DNA from: a bacterium | GTDB lineage: Bacteria; UBA9089; CG2-30-40-21; SBAY01 | Reading direction: 5' to 3' | DNA: 40,846 nucleotides | NCBI GenBank assembly: GCA_040757115.1 | Contig: JBFLYA010000006.1 | Coordinates: forward strand, 1-40,846 | Shown here: in pieces, positions 8,111 through 15,845 of the stretch | Numbering within the stretch: position 1 is the first letter of the stretch | How the letters are laid out: each line of letters begins with the position of its first letter | Made by a program: the position numbers and the translations under genes | Notes under the pieces: model-generated | Database searches by the model: none | Seen by the model: only the letters and a program-made list of their open reading frames with translations | Told to the model about the DNA's origin: nothing

Positions 8111-9109
8111 ATGGGTATAACTTACAAATCAGCCGGGGTAGATATTAATGCGGGAAATGAATTGGTCCGTCGCATTAAAAAACTACCAACCAAAATTAGA
8201 GGTTCTACCTGGCAAGTTATTGGTGGGATTGGTGGGTTTAGTGGCTTATTTGAACTTGATTTCAAAAAATATAAAGAACCAGTTTTAGTCAGTAGTTGTG
8301 ATGGCGTTGGGACGAAAATCAAAATTGCTCAAAAACTAAATCAACATAGAGGTATGGGGATTGATTTAGTGGCAATGTGTGTCAATGACCTGGTTACCTG
8401 CGGGGCACAATCTTTATTTTTCCTGGATTACCTGAGTTTTGGTAAATTAAACCTTACTGTTGCTCAAGAAATACTGGAGGGAATTGTTGAAGGCTGTAAT
8501 CAAGCAGATTGTGCCTTGTTAGGCGGAGAAACTGCTGAAATGCCTGCGGTCTATTCGCCTGATGAGTATGATTTAGCTGGTTTTGCCGTCGGAGTAGTTG
8601 AGAAAGGAAATTTAATCGATGGAAACCAGATAGCTATTGACGATGCCATTATTGGTATTGCCTCCTCGGGCTTACATAGTAATGGTTTTTCATTAGTGCG
8701 GAAGGTATTTGAACAAGATATGGAAACTTTCAAAGATGAACTCCTTAAACCAACCAGGATTTATGTAAAGTCTATTTTGACACTCAAGGAAAGTTTTAAC
8801 TTAAAGGGTATTGCCCATATCACGGGTGGTGGATTTTTAGATAATATCCCACGCATCCTGCCTGAAGGCACAAAAGCAGTGATTAGAAGAAATTCATGGG
8901 AAGTACCGTGGATTTTTAATGAGATTCAAAATAGAGGTGAAATTCAAGACCTTGAGATGTATCGAACATTTAATATGGGTATTGGAATGGTCATTATCGT
9001 TTCCGAAAAAGAGTTTTCCTCTGCTATGAAAAAATTAGACAGCTTGAGTGAAAAAACCTATTTAATCGGCCAGATAAAAGCAGGTAATAATGAAGTAGAA
9101 TTCAGGTAA
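8111..9109 (+). CDS. purM: phosphoribosylformylglycinamidine cyclo-ligase (AIR synthetase)
   Basis: Closes the imidazole ring of FGAM with ATP to give AIR in purine synthesis. 332 residues, typical length. Seen: the N-terminal YKSAGVDINAGNELV, the conserved SCDGVGTKIKIA, GIDLVAMCVNDLVTCGA with the active-site Asp, LLGGETAEMP, GIASSGLHSNGFSLVRK, and HITGGGFLDNIPRILP with the ATP-site Gly loop. The ATG at 8111 follows AGAGGAG by 8 bases. It stands alone: no other purine gene is adjacent, though just downstream a GCGGAGGA site is followed by a six-codon ORF (9166) that could be the broken start of a former neighbour, now overrun by repeats. Confidence 0.96.
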   Translation: MGITYKSAGVDINAGNELVRRIKKLPTKIRGSTWQVIGGIGGFSGLFELDFKKYKEPVLVSSCDGVGTKIKIAQKLNQHRGMGIDLVAMCVNDLVTCGAQSLFFLDYLSFGKLNLTVAQEILEGIVEGCNQADCALLGGETAEMPAVYSPDEYDLAGFAVGVVEKGNLIDGNQIAIDDAIIGIASSGLHSNGFSLVRKVFEQDMETFKDELLKPTRIYVKSILTLKESFNLKGIAHITGGGFLDNIPRILPEGTKAVIRRNSWEVPWIFNEIQNRGEIQDLEMYRTFNMGIGMVIIVSEKEFSSAMKKLDSLSEKTYLIGQIKAGNNEVEFR

Positions 9110-9348
9110 TCAGTAATGCGTCAGTCATTTGGGGAAATGAACATTAACCTGCGGAGGACAGAGCAATGAAAATAGTAGGCAAGTAGGTAGTAGGTAAGTA
9201 GGAAAGGGATAAAGGATGTGCACGGTATTCCTCTTCTGGGGGTAATGTCTCCTCCTTTCCTACTCTCCTACTTCCTACTTTCAGGAGAATCCCCCATTTC
9301 ACTGACCCATTACGGTAATCGGTAATACTGATTACCTGATTTCCAAAA

Positions 9349-10170
9349 CTACTTATGAGGGGAGACATCAATAAAGGGCACAGGTCCTCCACCAACATAT
9401 TGAGGTAAAACACCATTCCATTTTTCGATTGCGGCCATTTGAGCCTCTATTTTGCGTAATTCTACCAATTGAGGTGTAACTTGTTCTTTTTGGAGTCGGA
9501 GTGCTTCTGCCTGGGCTTGTGCTTGAGCGACTTTTTGTTCTGCCTCAGTCTTAATCCGCTCTAAATCCCGTTTTGCTTTCAAAGCCAGTTGTTCAGCCTG
9601 TTGTTTTGCTTCAATGGCGGCATTAAAATCGGCACTAAAATTAAAATCAGTAATTGAAACCGCATCTACTACCAAATACTTTTCTTTTAACCGAACATCC
9701 AATAATTGTTCTACCTGTTGTTTGACTTCTTCTCGTTTCTGGACAAGTTCTTCAGCAGTAAATCTTGCCGTCACGGCTTTGACTGATTCCTGAATAGCCG
9801 GGTCAACTATTCTACTTTCAAAATCAGGTCCTATTTCTTGCCACAATTTATTAACCATTATCGGATTTAACCCATAGTTTAGGGCAATTTCTGTGCTAAC
9901 GGTTTGTAAATCTTTACTTGCGGCACTGGCTCTACTTTCACGCTTCCTTACTTTTACATCGACCAATATTACCTTTTCTATTATTGGAATTTTGAAATTT
10001 AGCCCTTCATTCTTTATTGAATCTTGCACCGCACCAAATCTTGTTACAACACCACGCTCACCAGGTCCAACGATGACAAATGGATTAAGTGTCATCAGAA
10101 GCATCAGAAGAACAAACCCCACAACGCCAAATTTAATTAAATGCTCTACACCTTTGTCTGATTTTACCAT
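9349..10170 (-). CDS. prohibitin family (SPFH/Band 7) membrane protein
   Basis: A 273-residue SPFH-domain protein. Seen: an N-terminal membrane helix (residues ~12-32, FGVVGFVLLMLLMTLNPFVI), the Band-7 start VGPGERGVVTRFGAVQD, LQTVSTEIALNYGL, AVTARFTAEELVQKREEV, and a long coiled coil rich in Ala, Gln and Lys (residues ~185-240, AEQKVAQAQAQAEALRLQKE). Prohibitins form large membrane rings; in bacteria they often associate with FtsH-type proteases, but the role here is not known. The C-terminus AIEKWNGVLPQYVGGGPVPF is typical of prohibitin-like family members. The start is firm: AGGAGGTGAAAAAAA leads directly into the ATG. Single-gene unit, flanked by repeat-filled gaps. Confidence 0.92.
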   Translation of the reverse strand: MVKSDKGVEHLIKFGVVGFVLLMLLMTLNPFVIVGPGERGVVTRFGAVQDSIKNEGLNFKIPIIEKVILVDVKVRKRESRASAASKDLQTVSTEIALNYGLNPIMVNKLWQEIGPDFESRIVDPAIQESVKAVTARFTAEELVQKREEVKQQVEQLLDVRLKEKYLVVDAVSITDFNFSADFNAAIEAKQQAEQLALKAKRDLERIKTEAEQKVAQAQAQAEALRLQKEQVTPQLVELRKIEAQMAAIEKWNGVLPQYVGGGPVPFIDVSPHK

Positions 10171-10453
10171 TTTTTTTCACCTCCTTTAGTTTGGTAAATG
10201 GTAACTGGTAATTGGTAACTGATAACTGGTAATTAATTACCAATTACCAGTTACCATTTAACCGATTACTTATTTTTAATTTCGTGAAGTCCTATTTGGT
10301 CAACGCTCTCGGATAAATTTGAGCGTTGATTTTATTAGTTTTCTCAAATCCACAGTTCTTCCTTCACCTCCATCTTTTTAAGTAGGAAGTGAGAAGTGAA
10401 AAGTGAGAAGTAAGAAAGTAAAAGGATAATTGATTAAACAGATTACATTTTTT

Positions 10454-10747
10454 GTAACCGTTCACCGCAGAGACACAGAGACGCAGAGAAGAAAATTAAA
10501 ATTTATGGACGATAGGCTTAACATCCCTGATTTTCATCAGTGCAAGCTCCTGAGTCCAACAACATTAAACTTGCCCTGATGAAAATCAGGGATGGATTAA
10601 CAAATCTGGCTTGCCGGCTGAACATTCGGCAAGCAGGTCATAAGTATTTCAATGGCTACACCAATAATCTTTTCTGTTATCTGATTTATTTCCATATCTT
10701 CTCTGTTCCTCTGCGTCTCTGCGGTAAATTACCACCTGAACGGTTAC
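10454..10747. mobile_element. 294-bp element with GTAACCGTTCA inverted repeats
   Basis: GTAACCGTTCACCGCAGAG at the left end is mirrored at the right by CTCTGCGGTAAATTACCACC then TGAACGGTTAC. Inside is a perfect 19-bp inverted repeat (10522-10540 / 10576-10594, CATCCCTGATTTTCATCAG) and a smaller hairpin CTTGCCG...CGGCAAG. No credible ORF. A solo CCTGAACGGTTAC end lies at 111-123. It occupies the centre of the 10171-10924 gap; the rest of that gap is GGTAACTGGTAATTGG-type and GTGAGAAGTGAAAAGTG-type repeats plus a hairpin (TCAACGCTC...GAGCGTTGA, about 10299-10327). Confidence 0.55.
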
Positions 10748-10924
10748 CATTTTTTATTGTAAGCGGATTGAACGGATTGAGCGGATTTTTTTATTTCTTT
10801 TTCCGCTAAATTCGTTAAATCCGCTTACTAAATCCACCCGCTTGCTATTAAAAATCTGCTTCCTTAATTTTCTACCTGCACAGGTCGAAAGTTTTCTTGC
10901 TAAATGGTAACTGATGAATGGTAA

Positions 10925-12715
10925 TTAAGTTCCAATTACTAGAGATTCCCGGAGTCGTTCACAAAGTGCGTCGTGTTCATCCCAGAGAGCCTGTGGCAGT
11001 CGGTCTCCAAACTGGTTAAAGAATTCTGCAATACTTCTGGTCTCTTCAAGCCAGTCCTGTGGATTTACCTCGAAGAGGTGGTCTATAATCTCCGAAGGCA
11101 GGTCAAGACCAGTCATATCAAGGCTTTCTGGAGTAGGGACATAACCAATAGGGGTCTTTTTGGCTGATGTTTTACCGTTACAGCGGTCAATAATCCATTC
11201 GAGAACACGCAGGTTTTCACCATAGCCTGGCCAGAGGAATTTACCATCGTCCATTCTAAACCAATTAACATGGAATATCTTTGGTGGCTTTGTCATCTGG
11301 CGTCCCATTTTAAGCCAGTGACCAAAATAATCAGCCATATTGTAACCACAAAAGGGCAACATAGCCATTGGGTCGCGGCGAACTTCTCCCTGCTTTCCAT
11401 ACTGAGCCGCAGTCCGTTCTGAAGCCATAGTTGCTCCCATATAAACTCCATGCTCCCAATCAAATGCCTCGTAGACTAATGGGGCTAAATGTGCCCGTCT
11501 TCCACCAAAGATAATAGCCGTGATTGGCACTCCATGATGATGTTCTAATCGGTGGCTGGCGGAAGGACAATTAGCGATGGGCACCGTAAAACGACTGTTA
11601 GGGTGAGCACCTTTAATCGCATTACCATCTTTATCAACCATCCCTGGTTTCCATGGTTTCCCTTGCCAGTCCATTCCTTCATCAGGAACTGGACCATCTC
11701 CATCTTCCCACCATACCGTTCCATCTGGTTTAAGAAGAACATTTGTATAAATGGTATCTTTTTGAATCATAGTCACTGCGTTTGGATTGGTTTGAGAATT
11801 AGTGCCAGGTGCGACGCCAAAAAATCCTGCTTCCGGATTAATTGCCCATAATGCCCCATCACTATCAATTCGCATCCAGGCAATATCATCACCTACAGTC
11901 CAGATTCTATAACCTTTTTTCTTTAATCCCTCTGGTGGAATAAGCATAGCCAGATTGGTCTTACCGCAGGCACTTGGAAATGCGGCGGCAATATATTCGA
12001 TATAGCCATTAGGTGACTCTATGCCCATAATTAACATATGTTCTGCCAGCCAGCCTTCTTTTTTCGCCAAATAACTGGCAATACGGAGGGCTAAACATTT
12101 TTTCCCGAGCAGGACATTTCCTCCGTATCCTGAGCCCACACTCCAGATAGTATTATCCTCCGGGAAATGTAAGATAAGTCGGCGATTAATATCCAGGTCA
12201 GCCTTAGAATGCAAACATCTGGTAAATTCTCCCCATTCTCCTAATTTATCAAGCACCGCTTTTCCCATTCTGGTCATAATCCGCATATTCAAGACAACAT
12301 AAATGCTGTCGGTTAATTCTACGCCTATCTTGCTGAAAGGAGACCCGACAGGACCCATTGAAAATGGCACGACATACATTGTTCGTCCAACCATCGAGCC
12401 ATTAAATATCTCACCAGCTTTTTTATAAGCCTCCTCTGGCGGCAGCCAGTTGTTAGTTGGTCCTGCCTCTTCCTTTGAGGATGTGCAAATATAGGTCAGG
12501 TTTTCTGTTCGAGCAACATCATTAAGGGCGGTGCGGTGGTAAAAACAGCCTGGTAATTTTTCCTGGTTCAGTTCAATTAATTCACCAGTCTTAATGGCTT
12601 CTTTTGTCAGGCGATGTTTTTCTTCCTCAGACCCATCGCACCAGTGAATACTATCTGGCTTACATAACCTTGCCATCTCATCAACCCAGGCAAGCAAAGC
12701 ACTATTGTTAGTCAT
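10925..12715 (-). CDS. pckG: phosphoenolpyruvate carboxykinase (GTP)
   Basis: Interconverts oxaloacetate and phosphoenolpyruvate with GTP/GDP; a central node for gluconeogenesis or anaplerosis. 596 residues, normal for the GTP type. Seen: IHWCDGSEEE, VGRTMYVVPFSMGPVGSP, GSGYGGNVLLGKKCLALRIA, the PEPCK P-loop FPSACGKTNLAM with the reactive Cys, metal-site WTVGDDIAWM, EAGFFGVAPGT and the GTP-type block FHVNWFR. The ATG at 12715 follows AAGGAGA. In an anaerobic or fermentative cell it may run in the carboxylating direction, but that cannot be read here. Monocistronic in appearance. The short upstream gap carries TTAGTCACCAATTTTTAA, shared with 7717 onward. Confidence 0.97.
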   Translation of the reverse strand: MTNNSALLAWVDEMARLCKPDSIHWCDGSEEEKHRLTKEAIKTGELIELNQEKLPGCFYHRTALNDVARTENLTYICTSSKEEAGPTNNWLPPEEAYKKAGEIFNGSMVGRTMYVVPFSMGPVGSPFSKIGVELTDSIYVVLNMRIMTRMGKAVLDKLGEWGEFTRCLHSKADLDINRRLILHFPEDNTIWSVGSGYGGNVLLGKKCLALRIASYLAKKEGWLAEHMLIMGIESPNGYIEYIAAAFPSACGKTNLAMLIPPEGLKKKGYRIWTVGDDIAWMRIDSDGALWAINPEAGFFGVAPGTNSQTNPNAVTMIQKDTIYTNVLLKPDGTVWWEDGDGPVPDEGMDWQGKPWKPGMVDKDGNAIKGAHPNSRFTVPIANCPSASHRLEHHHGVPITAIIFGGRRAHLAPLVYEAFDWEHGVYMGATMASERTAAQYGKQGEVRRDPMAMLPFCGYNMADYFGHWLKMGRQMTKPPKIFHVNWFRMDDGKFLWPGYGENLRVLEWIIDRCNGKTSAKKTPIGYVPTPESLDMTGLDLPSEIIDHLFEVNPQDWLEETRSIAEFFNQFGDRLPQALWDEHDALCERLRESLVIGT

Positions 12716-12875
12716 AACTATTTTTCTCCTTACTTTTTGGTCATTGGTAATTAGTCACCAATTTTTAATTTCGGACATAATTAAAGTCTGTCTTTGGTTT
12801 TTAGTCTTTGGTCTTCTTATCCTCTCATTTTCATCCAATTCTCTAATCTCTAATTTGTTTAATTTACTAATTCGC

Positions 12876-13931
12876 TTAATTTTCCTCTAACATCTTCTTT
12901 ATCTTTTCCTTTCCAAGAAGTTTTATAAGATCTCTTTGTATTTTCTCTTCCCCAATGCTACGAATTACCTCTTTTTCCCCAATGCTACGAATTACCTCTT
13001 TTTCTCCAATGCTACGAATTACCTCTTTTTCCCCAATGCTACGAATTACCTTCTTTTCCCCAATGCTACGAATTACCTTCTCCTCTCCAATCCCTTGCAC
13101 AAATTTGTCAATCCCTACTATATCGACAAGCTCTCTCATTATATCTGGTCTATCTGCTAATGTCTTCGGCATCAATTTTACCTCCTCTTCTCCCAGACTC
13201 CGAAGTAACCTCTCCTTACCAATACCCTGGATAAACTTATCAACTCCAACTATATCTGCCAGTTCACCAATTATATCTGGTCTATCTGCTAATGTCTGTG
13301 GCATTAATTTCACCTCCTCCTTAAATTCATCAGGATGTAGATACAACCCTGTTTCTATTAACTCTACTAACTCTACCTCTAATATATCTTCCCTTTTACT
13401 ACCTATTCCCCTGGCTAATTCCCTAATGGATTCTCCTGAAGTAAAAAGAATTAGTCCATAGTTTTCAGGAGTCACCTCTAACCTATCCAGCTGGATTAAA
13501 TAAAAATTAAACCCAAAATCCGCAAAATAAAGCCCTTCCTTTATCTTTGCCAGTTTATGCCCATTACCACGAATATAATCCTCTATCCCCTTTATACCAC
13601 CGCTTAAAAGTGCATAAACATTTATTTGTCTTCGCCATTCTATATTCTTTTTTATCTTAAATAATAGCACATAAGCAAATAATCGGTCAAAATCATTCCG
13701 GGTGAATCTATCCCCAGGTGATTTATATTCAATAACATTATAATCAGTAAATGATTGGAAGACAAAAGGTAAGGATTTAACATCCGCATCCTTGCCCTTT
13801 TTAATGACCACAATATCTATCCTTAATGGCATTTTGCCAACTTCAACCTCAGTTTCAACCGTAAACCCTTTAGGTTCGAGTAGATGTTTTAATACATTTG
13901 AGAAATACGGATGCCATTTCTTCTTCATCAT
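12876..13931 (-). CDS. PD-(D/E)XK nuclease-like protein with a repetitive C-terminal tail
   Basis: A 351-residue cytosolic protein. The N-terminal ~110 residues look like the Rpn/PD-(D/E)XK nuclease group often found as transposon-related or uncharacterised families: MPLRIDIVVIKKG supplies the Asp, and VIEYKSPGDRFT the E-x-K pair. A middle segment contains two similar ~45-residue units (VKLMPQTLADRPDI and VKLMPKTLADRPDI, each followed by GVDKFIQGIG / GIDKFVQGIG). The tail has about five 9-residue units of the type VIRSIGEKE. The promoter ends only a few bases before the ATG at 13931, so the mRNA is probably leaderless; a second ATG follows at 13928. Function unknown; nuclease activity is inferred from the motif only. 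Confidence 0.7.
   Translation of the reverse strand: MMKKKWHPYFSNVLKHLLEPKGFTVETEVEVGKMPLRIDIVVIKKGKDADVKSLPFVFQSFTDYNVIEYKSPGDRFTRNDFDRLFAYVLLFKIKKNIEWRRQINVYALLSGGIKGIEDYIRGNGHKLAKIKEGLYFADFGFNFYLIQLDRLEVTPENYGLILFTSGESIRELARGIGSKREDILEVELVELIETGLYLHPDEFKEEVKLMPQTLADRPDIIGELADIVGVDKFIQGIGKERLLRSLGEEEVKLMPKTLADRPDIMRELVDIVGIDKFVQGIGEEKVIRSIGEKKVIRSIGEKEVIRSIGEKEVIRSIGEKEVIRSIGEEKIQRDLIKLLGKEKIKKMLEEN
12951..13085 (-). repeat. 27-bp tandem repeats coding VIRSIGEKE
   Basis: About five near-identical in-frame 27-bp units (CCAATGCTACGAATTACC plus a pyrimidine run) inside the C-terminal coding region. The period is a multiple of three, so copy-number change would keep the frame. Confidence 0.85.
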
Positions 13932-13936
13932 CTATA

Positions 13937-13965
13937 AGTATATACTAAACTTCTATCTTTGTCAA
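13937..13965 (-). promoter_or_regulatory. promoter of the PD-(D/E)XK gene, probably leaderless
   Basis: Minus strand TTGACA (13965-13960), a 17-bp spacer and TATACT (13942-13937). The ATG (13931) begins only 6 bases beyond the -10 box, with no ribosome-binding site. Confidence 0.7.
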
Positions 13966-14115
13966 TAAATTTTTAGCAGGTTTTTAAATTGACAGGATGC
14001 AGGAATGACACAAAGAACGCAGGAATGACAAATAAAGCAAAAATTCTCATTTTGCAGAAGTCTTTCACACCAACTAAACGATTACTATTGTAGCAGACCA
14101 GTAGATTTTTGATTC

Positions 14116-15669
14116 TTATCTCTTGATCAAGAAACTCCTTTTCTCTTCGATAGATTTCTTCTCTCCATAGCTAATCTCAAATATGGCAATATATTCACCG
14201 GGCTCAAGATTATGAGGTTGTAGTAAATCTATCTTGTGAGTTCCTTGAGGTAAGATTAATATCCCTTCAGGAAGTAATATTTCAGCCACTTTTTCTCCAT
14301 GTCTTTCCTGAACTACAACTTTACCCGTAGGTTGAAGGCTTACATTCCCAGCATTCGTAAGGTTGAATGACACCTTCAACTCCTTGAGATTTGGTAAGAT
14401 TTTTAAATCGTTAAGAATGAGATTCTCTTGCAAAGTATTGGGAATAATTATGCCAATGGGCACAATAGCCTCTCCTCGTTTATCGCCAGAAGAGGCAATA
14501 AACAAAATCGCTCCATATTTCCCTCCCCGTTCCTCTTTAGGTACGGAGATATTATATTTTACAACCTTTTGTTCATTAGCGGGAATAGTAAAGGATGAAG
14601 GATTCACTTTAAGGCAATTTACGCAGGAATATGAAGTAGTGCCTGGCTCTAAATAGATAATCCGTCCCTTCTCATCAATAAATGCATCTCTTAATTCTAC
14701 CCGGATATCAATAGGGATATTCTCGGTATTAAATAATTGGATTACTCTACTTCGAAACCCTTGTGGCATAACTTTCTCATTTGCTGCCGTAGGAAGTGTA
14801 TAGAAGCTGAGGTATTCTTCACTCTTTTCTTCACCTACTCCTTTGGCTAAGACACCATTCTTTACCATAACTGGAGTTTTGCTCATTAATATCTTTTTTC
14901 TACCATATTTTTCTTGACCATAAGGGATTTTAATCTCAGCGGTATAATTGCCATCAGGCAACTTCTGGTTAATTACTGCCTTAAAATCTCGTATATCCTC
15001 GGGAAACATAGTGTAAGTATCAGCAGTAATTGGAGTTTGGGTAATTATCCTTCCTCGACCACTCTTGATATATAATATTCCTTTATCTGGAACCAGACGA
15101 ATATTACCTTTATTCTCTACGGTTATGGTAAAGATTGTATTTTCTTTTTCTTTTGTCATATCCGTATTCAAGATATTGATTTTTTCTGTAAATCCTCTAA
15201 TTCCAACCGTCAGATAGACAATAGATGCTATTCGATAATGTGCCGTAATCCCACCTTTAGCCGTTTTCTCTGGTAGGGTTTCGCACATAATTGCGGCATA
15301 CCTTTCGCCAATTGGTGTTCCCCGTGGTATGGTGACTTTACATAAAATCTTCTTTTTCTCATCCTCTTTTATAATCATCTCACCCTCTGGTTGTAGTTTT
15401 ATCCATTTTGCGCATGAATATTTTGACATACCAGCTGGAGGATATCTAAACTCCCCATTTCTTTCAATAGTAATATCAGTGGGATATATTTTTACTTTTG
15501 CCTCTTTTTTATCTGAAATAAAGATGTTAATCTCAAATGTCCTTGATGTTCCTGGGGAACCTTTAATTTCAGTAGCAAATGGGTCAAAACCAAGTTTCCA
15601 GGCAAAAGATTCTTTCCCTCCTAAACTAATAATCAACAAAATAAGTATTGTAATCTTAATTCCTCTCAT
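14116..15669 (-). CDS. exported Ig-like (WxL/DUF916-type) surface or periplasmic protein
   Basis: A 517-residue protein with a signal peptide (MRGIKITILILLIISLGG, cleavage near FAW). The mature part shows two related halves. Each has an N-terminal beta-rich segment and a block YSC-(4-5)-K-(V/L)-P, then basic residues and a G-x-(R/K)-Y-(A/G)-A-I motif (GERYAAIMCE, GGKYGAILFI). Each half ends in an Ig-like domain (ENKGNIRLVPDKG..., TNAGNVSLQPTG...) resembling DUF916/WxL-interacting or pilus-chaperone folds. This is fold-level resemblance, not a secure family call. The ATG follows AAAGGAGG. It diverges from the secretin gene across a shared promoter region, which suggests joint regulation, perhaps as an accessory or substrate of that secretin (inference). 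Confidence 0.65.
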   Translation of the reverse strand: MRGIKITILILLIISLGGKESFAWKLGFDPFATEIKGSPGTSRTFEINIFISDKKEAKVKIYPTDITIERNGEFRYPPAGMSKYSCAKWIKLQPEGEMIIKEDEKKKILCKVTIPRGTPIGERYAAIMCETLPEKTAKGGITAHYRIASIVYLTVGIRGFTEKINILNTDMTKEKENTIFTITVENKGNIRLVPDKGILYIKSGRGRIITQTPITADTYTMFPEDIRDFKAVINQKLPDGNYTAEIKIPYGQEKYGRKKILMSKTPVMVKNGVLAKGVGEEKSEEYLSFYTLPTAANEKVMPQGFRSRVIQLFNTENIPIDIRVELRDAFIDEKGRIIYLEPGTTSYSCVNCLKVNPSSFTIPANEQKVVKYNISVPKEERGGKYGAILFIASSGDKRGEAIVPIGIIIPNTLQENLILNDLKILPNLKELKVSFNLTNAGNVSLQPTGKVVVQERHGEKVAEILLPEGILILPQGTHKIDLLQPHNLEPGEYIAIFEISYGEKKSIEEKRSFLIKR

Positions 15670-15743
15670 CTTCTTTAATAACCTCCTTTGGAATTAGAAA
15701 GTAGAGAGTAAAGAAAACAAGCCTCTTCCCTCTCTCTACTACC

Positions 15744-15773
15744 AATATATCATAATTCATTATGTTCTGTCAA
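15744..15773 (-). promoter_or_regulatory. promoter of the Ig-like exported protein gene
   Basis: Minus strand TTGACA (15773-15768), an 18-bp spacer and TATATT (15749-15744), giving a leader of about 70 nt that contains AAAGGAGG. Confidence 0.65.
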
Positions 15774-15806
15774 CAAAATTTTCAGAGAAAGGGGCAAAGA
15801 ATTTTG

Positions 15807-15836
15807 TTGACAAACATTAAAACTTAATGATATTAT
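15807..15836 (+). promoter_or_regulatory. promoter of the secretin gene, probably leaderless
   Basis: TTGACA (15807-15812), an 18-bp spacer and TATTAT (15831-15836). The ATG at 15846 is 10 bases beyond the -10 box and no ribosome-binding site fits between them. Confidence 0.7.
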
Positions 15837-15845
15837 AGTAGCATA

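Noticed and set aside
9166-9186. Six-codon ORF (MKIVGK) after a good GCGGAGGA site downstream of purM
   Set aside because: It may be the broken start of a lost gene, but it runs at once into a GTAGGCAAGTAGG repeat; too little remains to name.
10540-10809. 89-residue ORF between the prohibitin and pckG genes
   Set aside because: It lies inside the inverted-repeat element, has no ribosome-binding site and is rich in repeat-derived strings.
12936-13461. Plus-strand ORFs of 74 and 168 residues with NATNYLFFP-type and SPMLRITS-type repeats
   Set aside because: They are antisense shadows of the 27-bp repeats in the PD-(D/E)XK gene.
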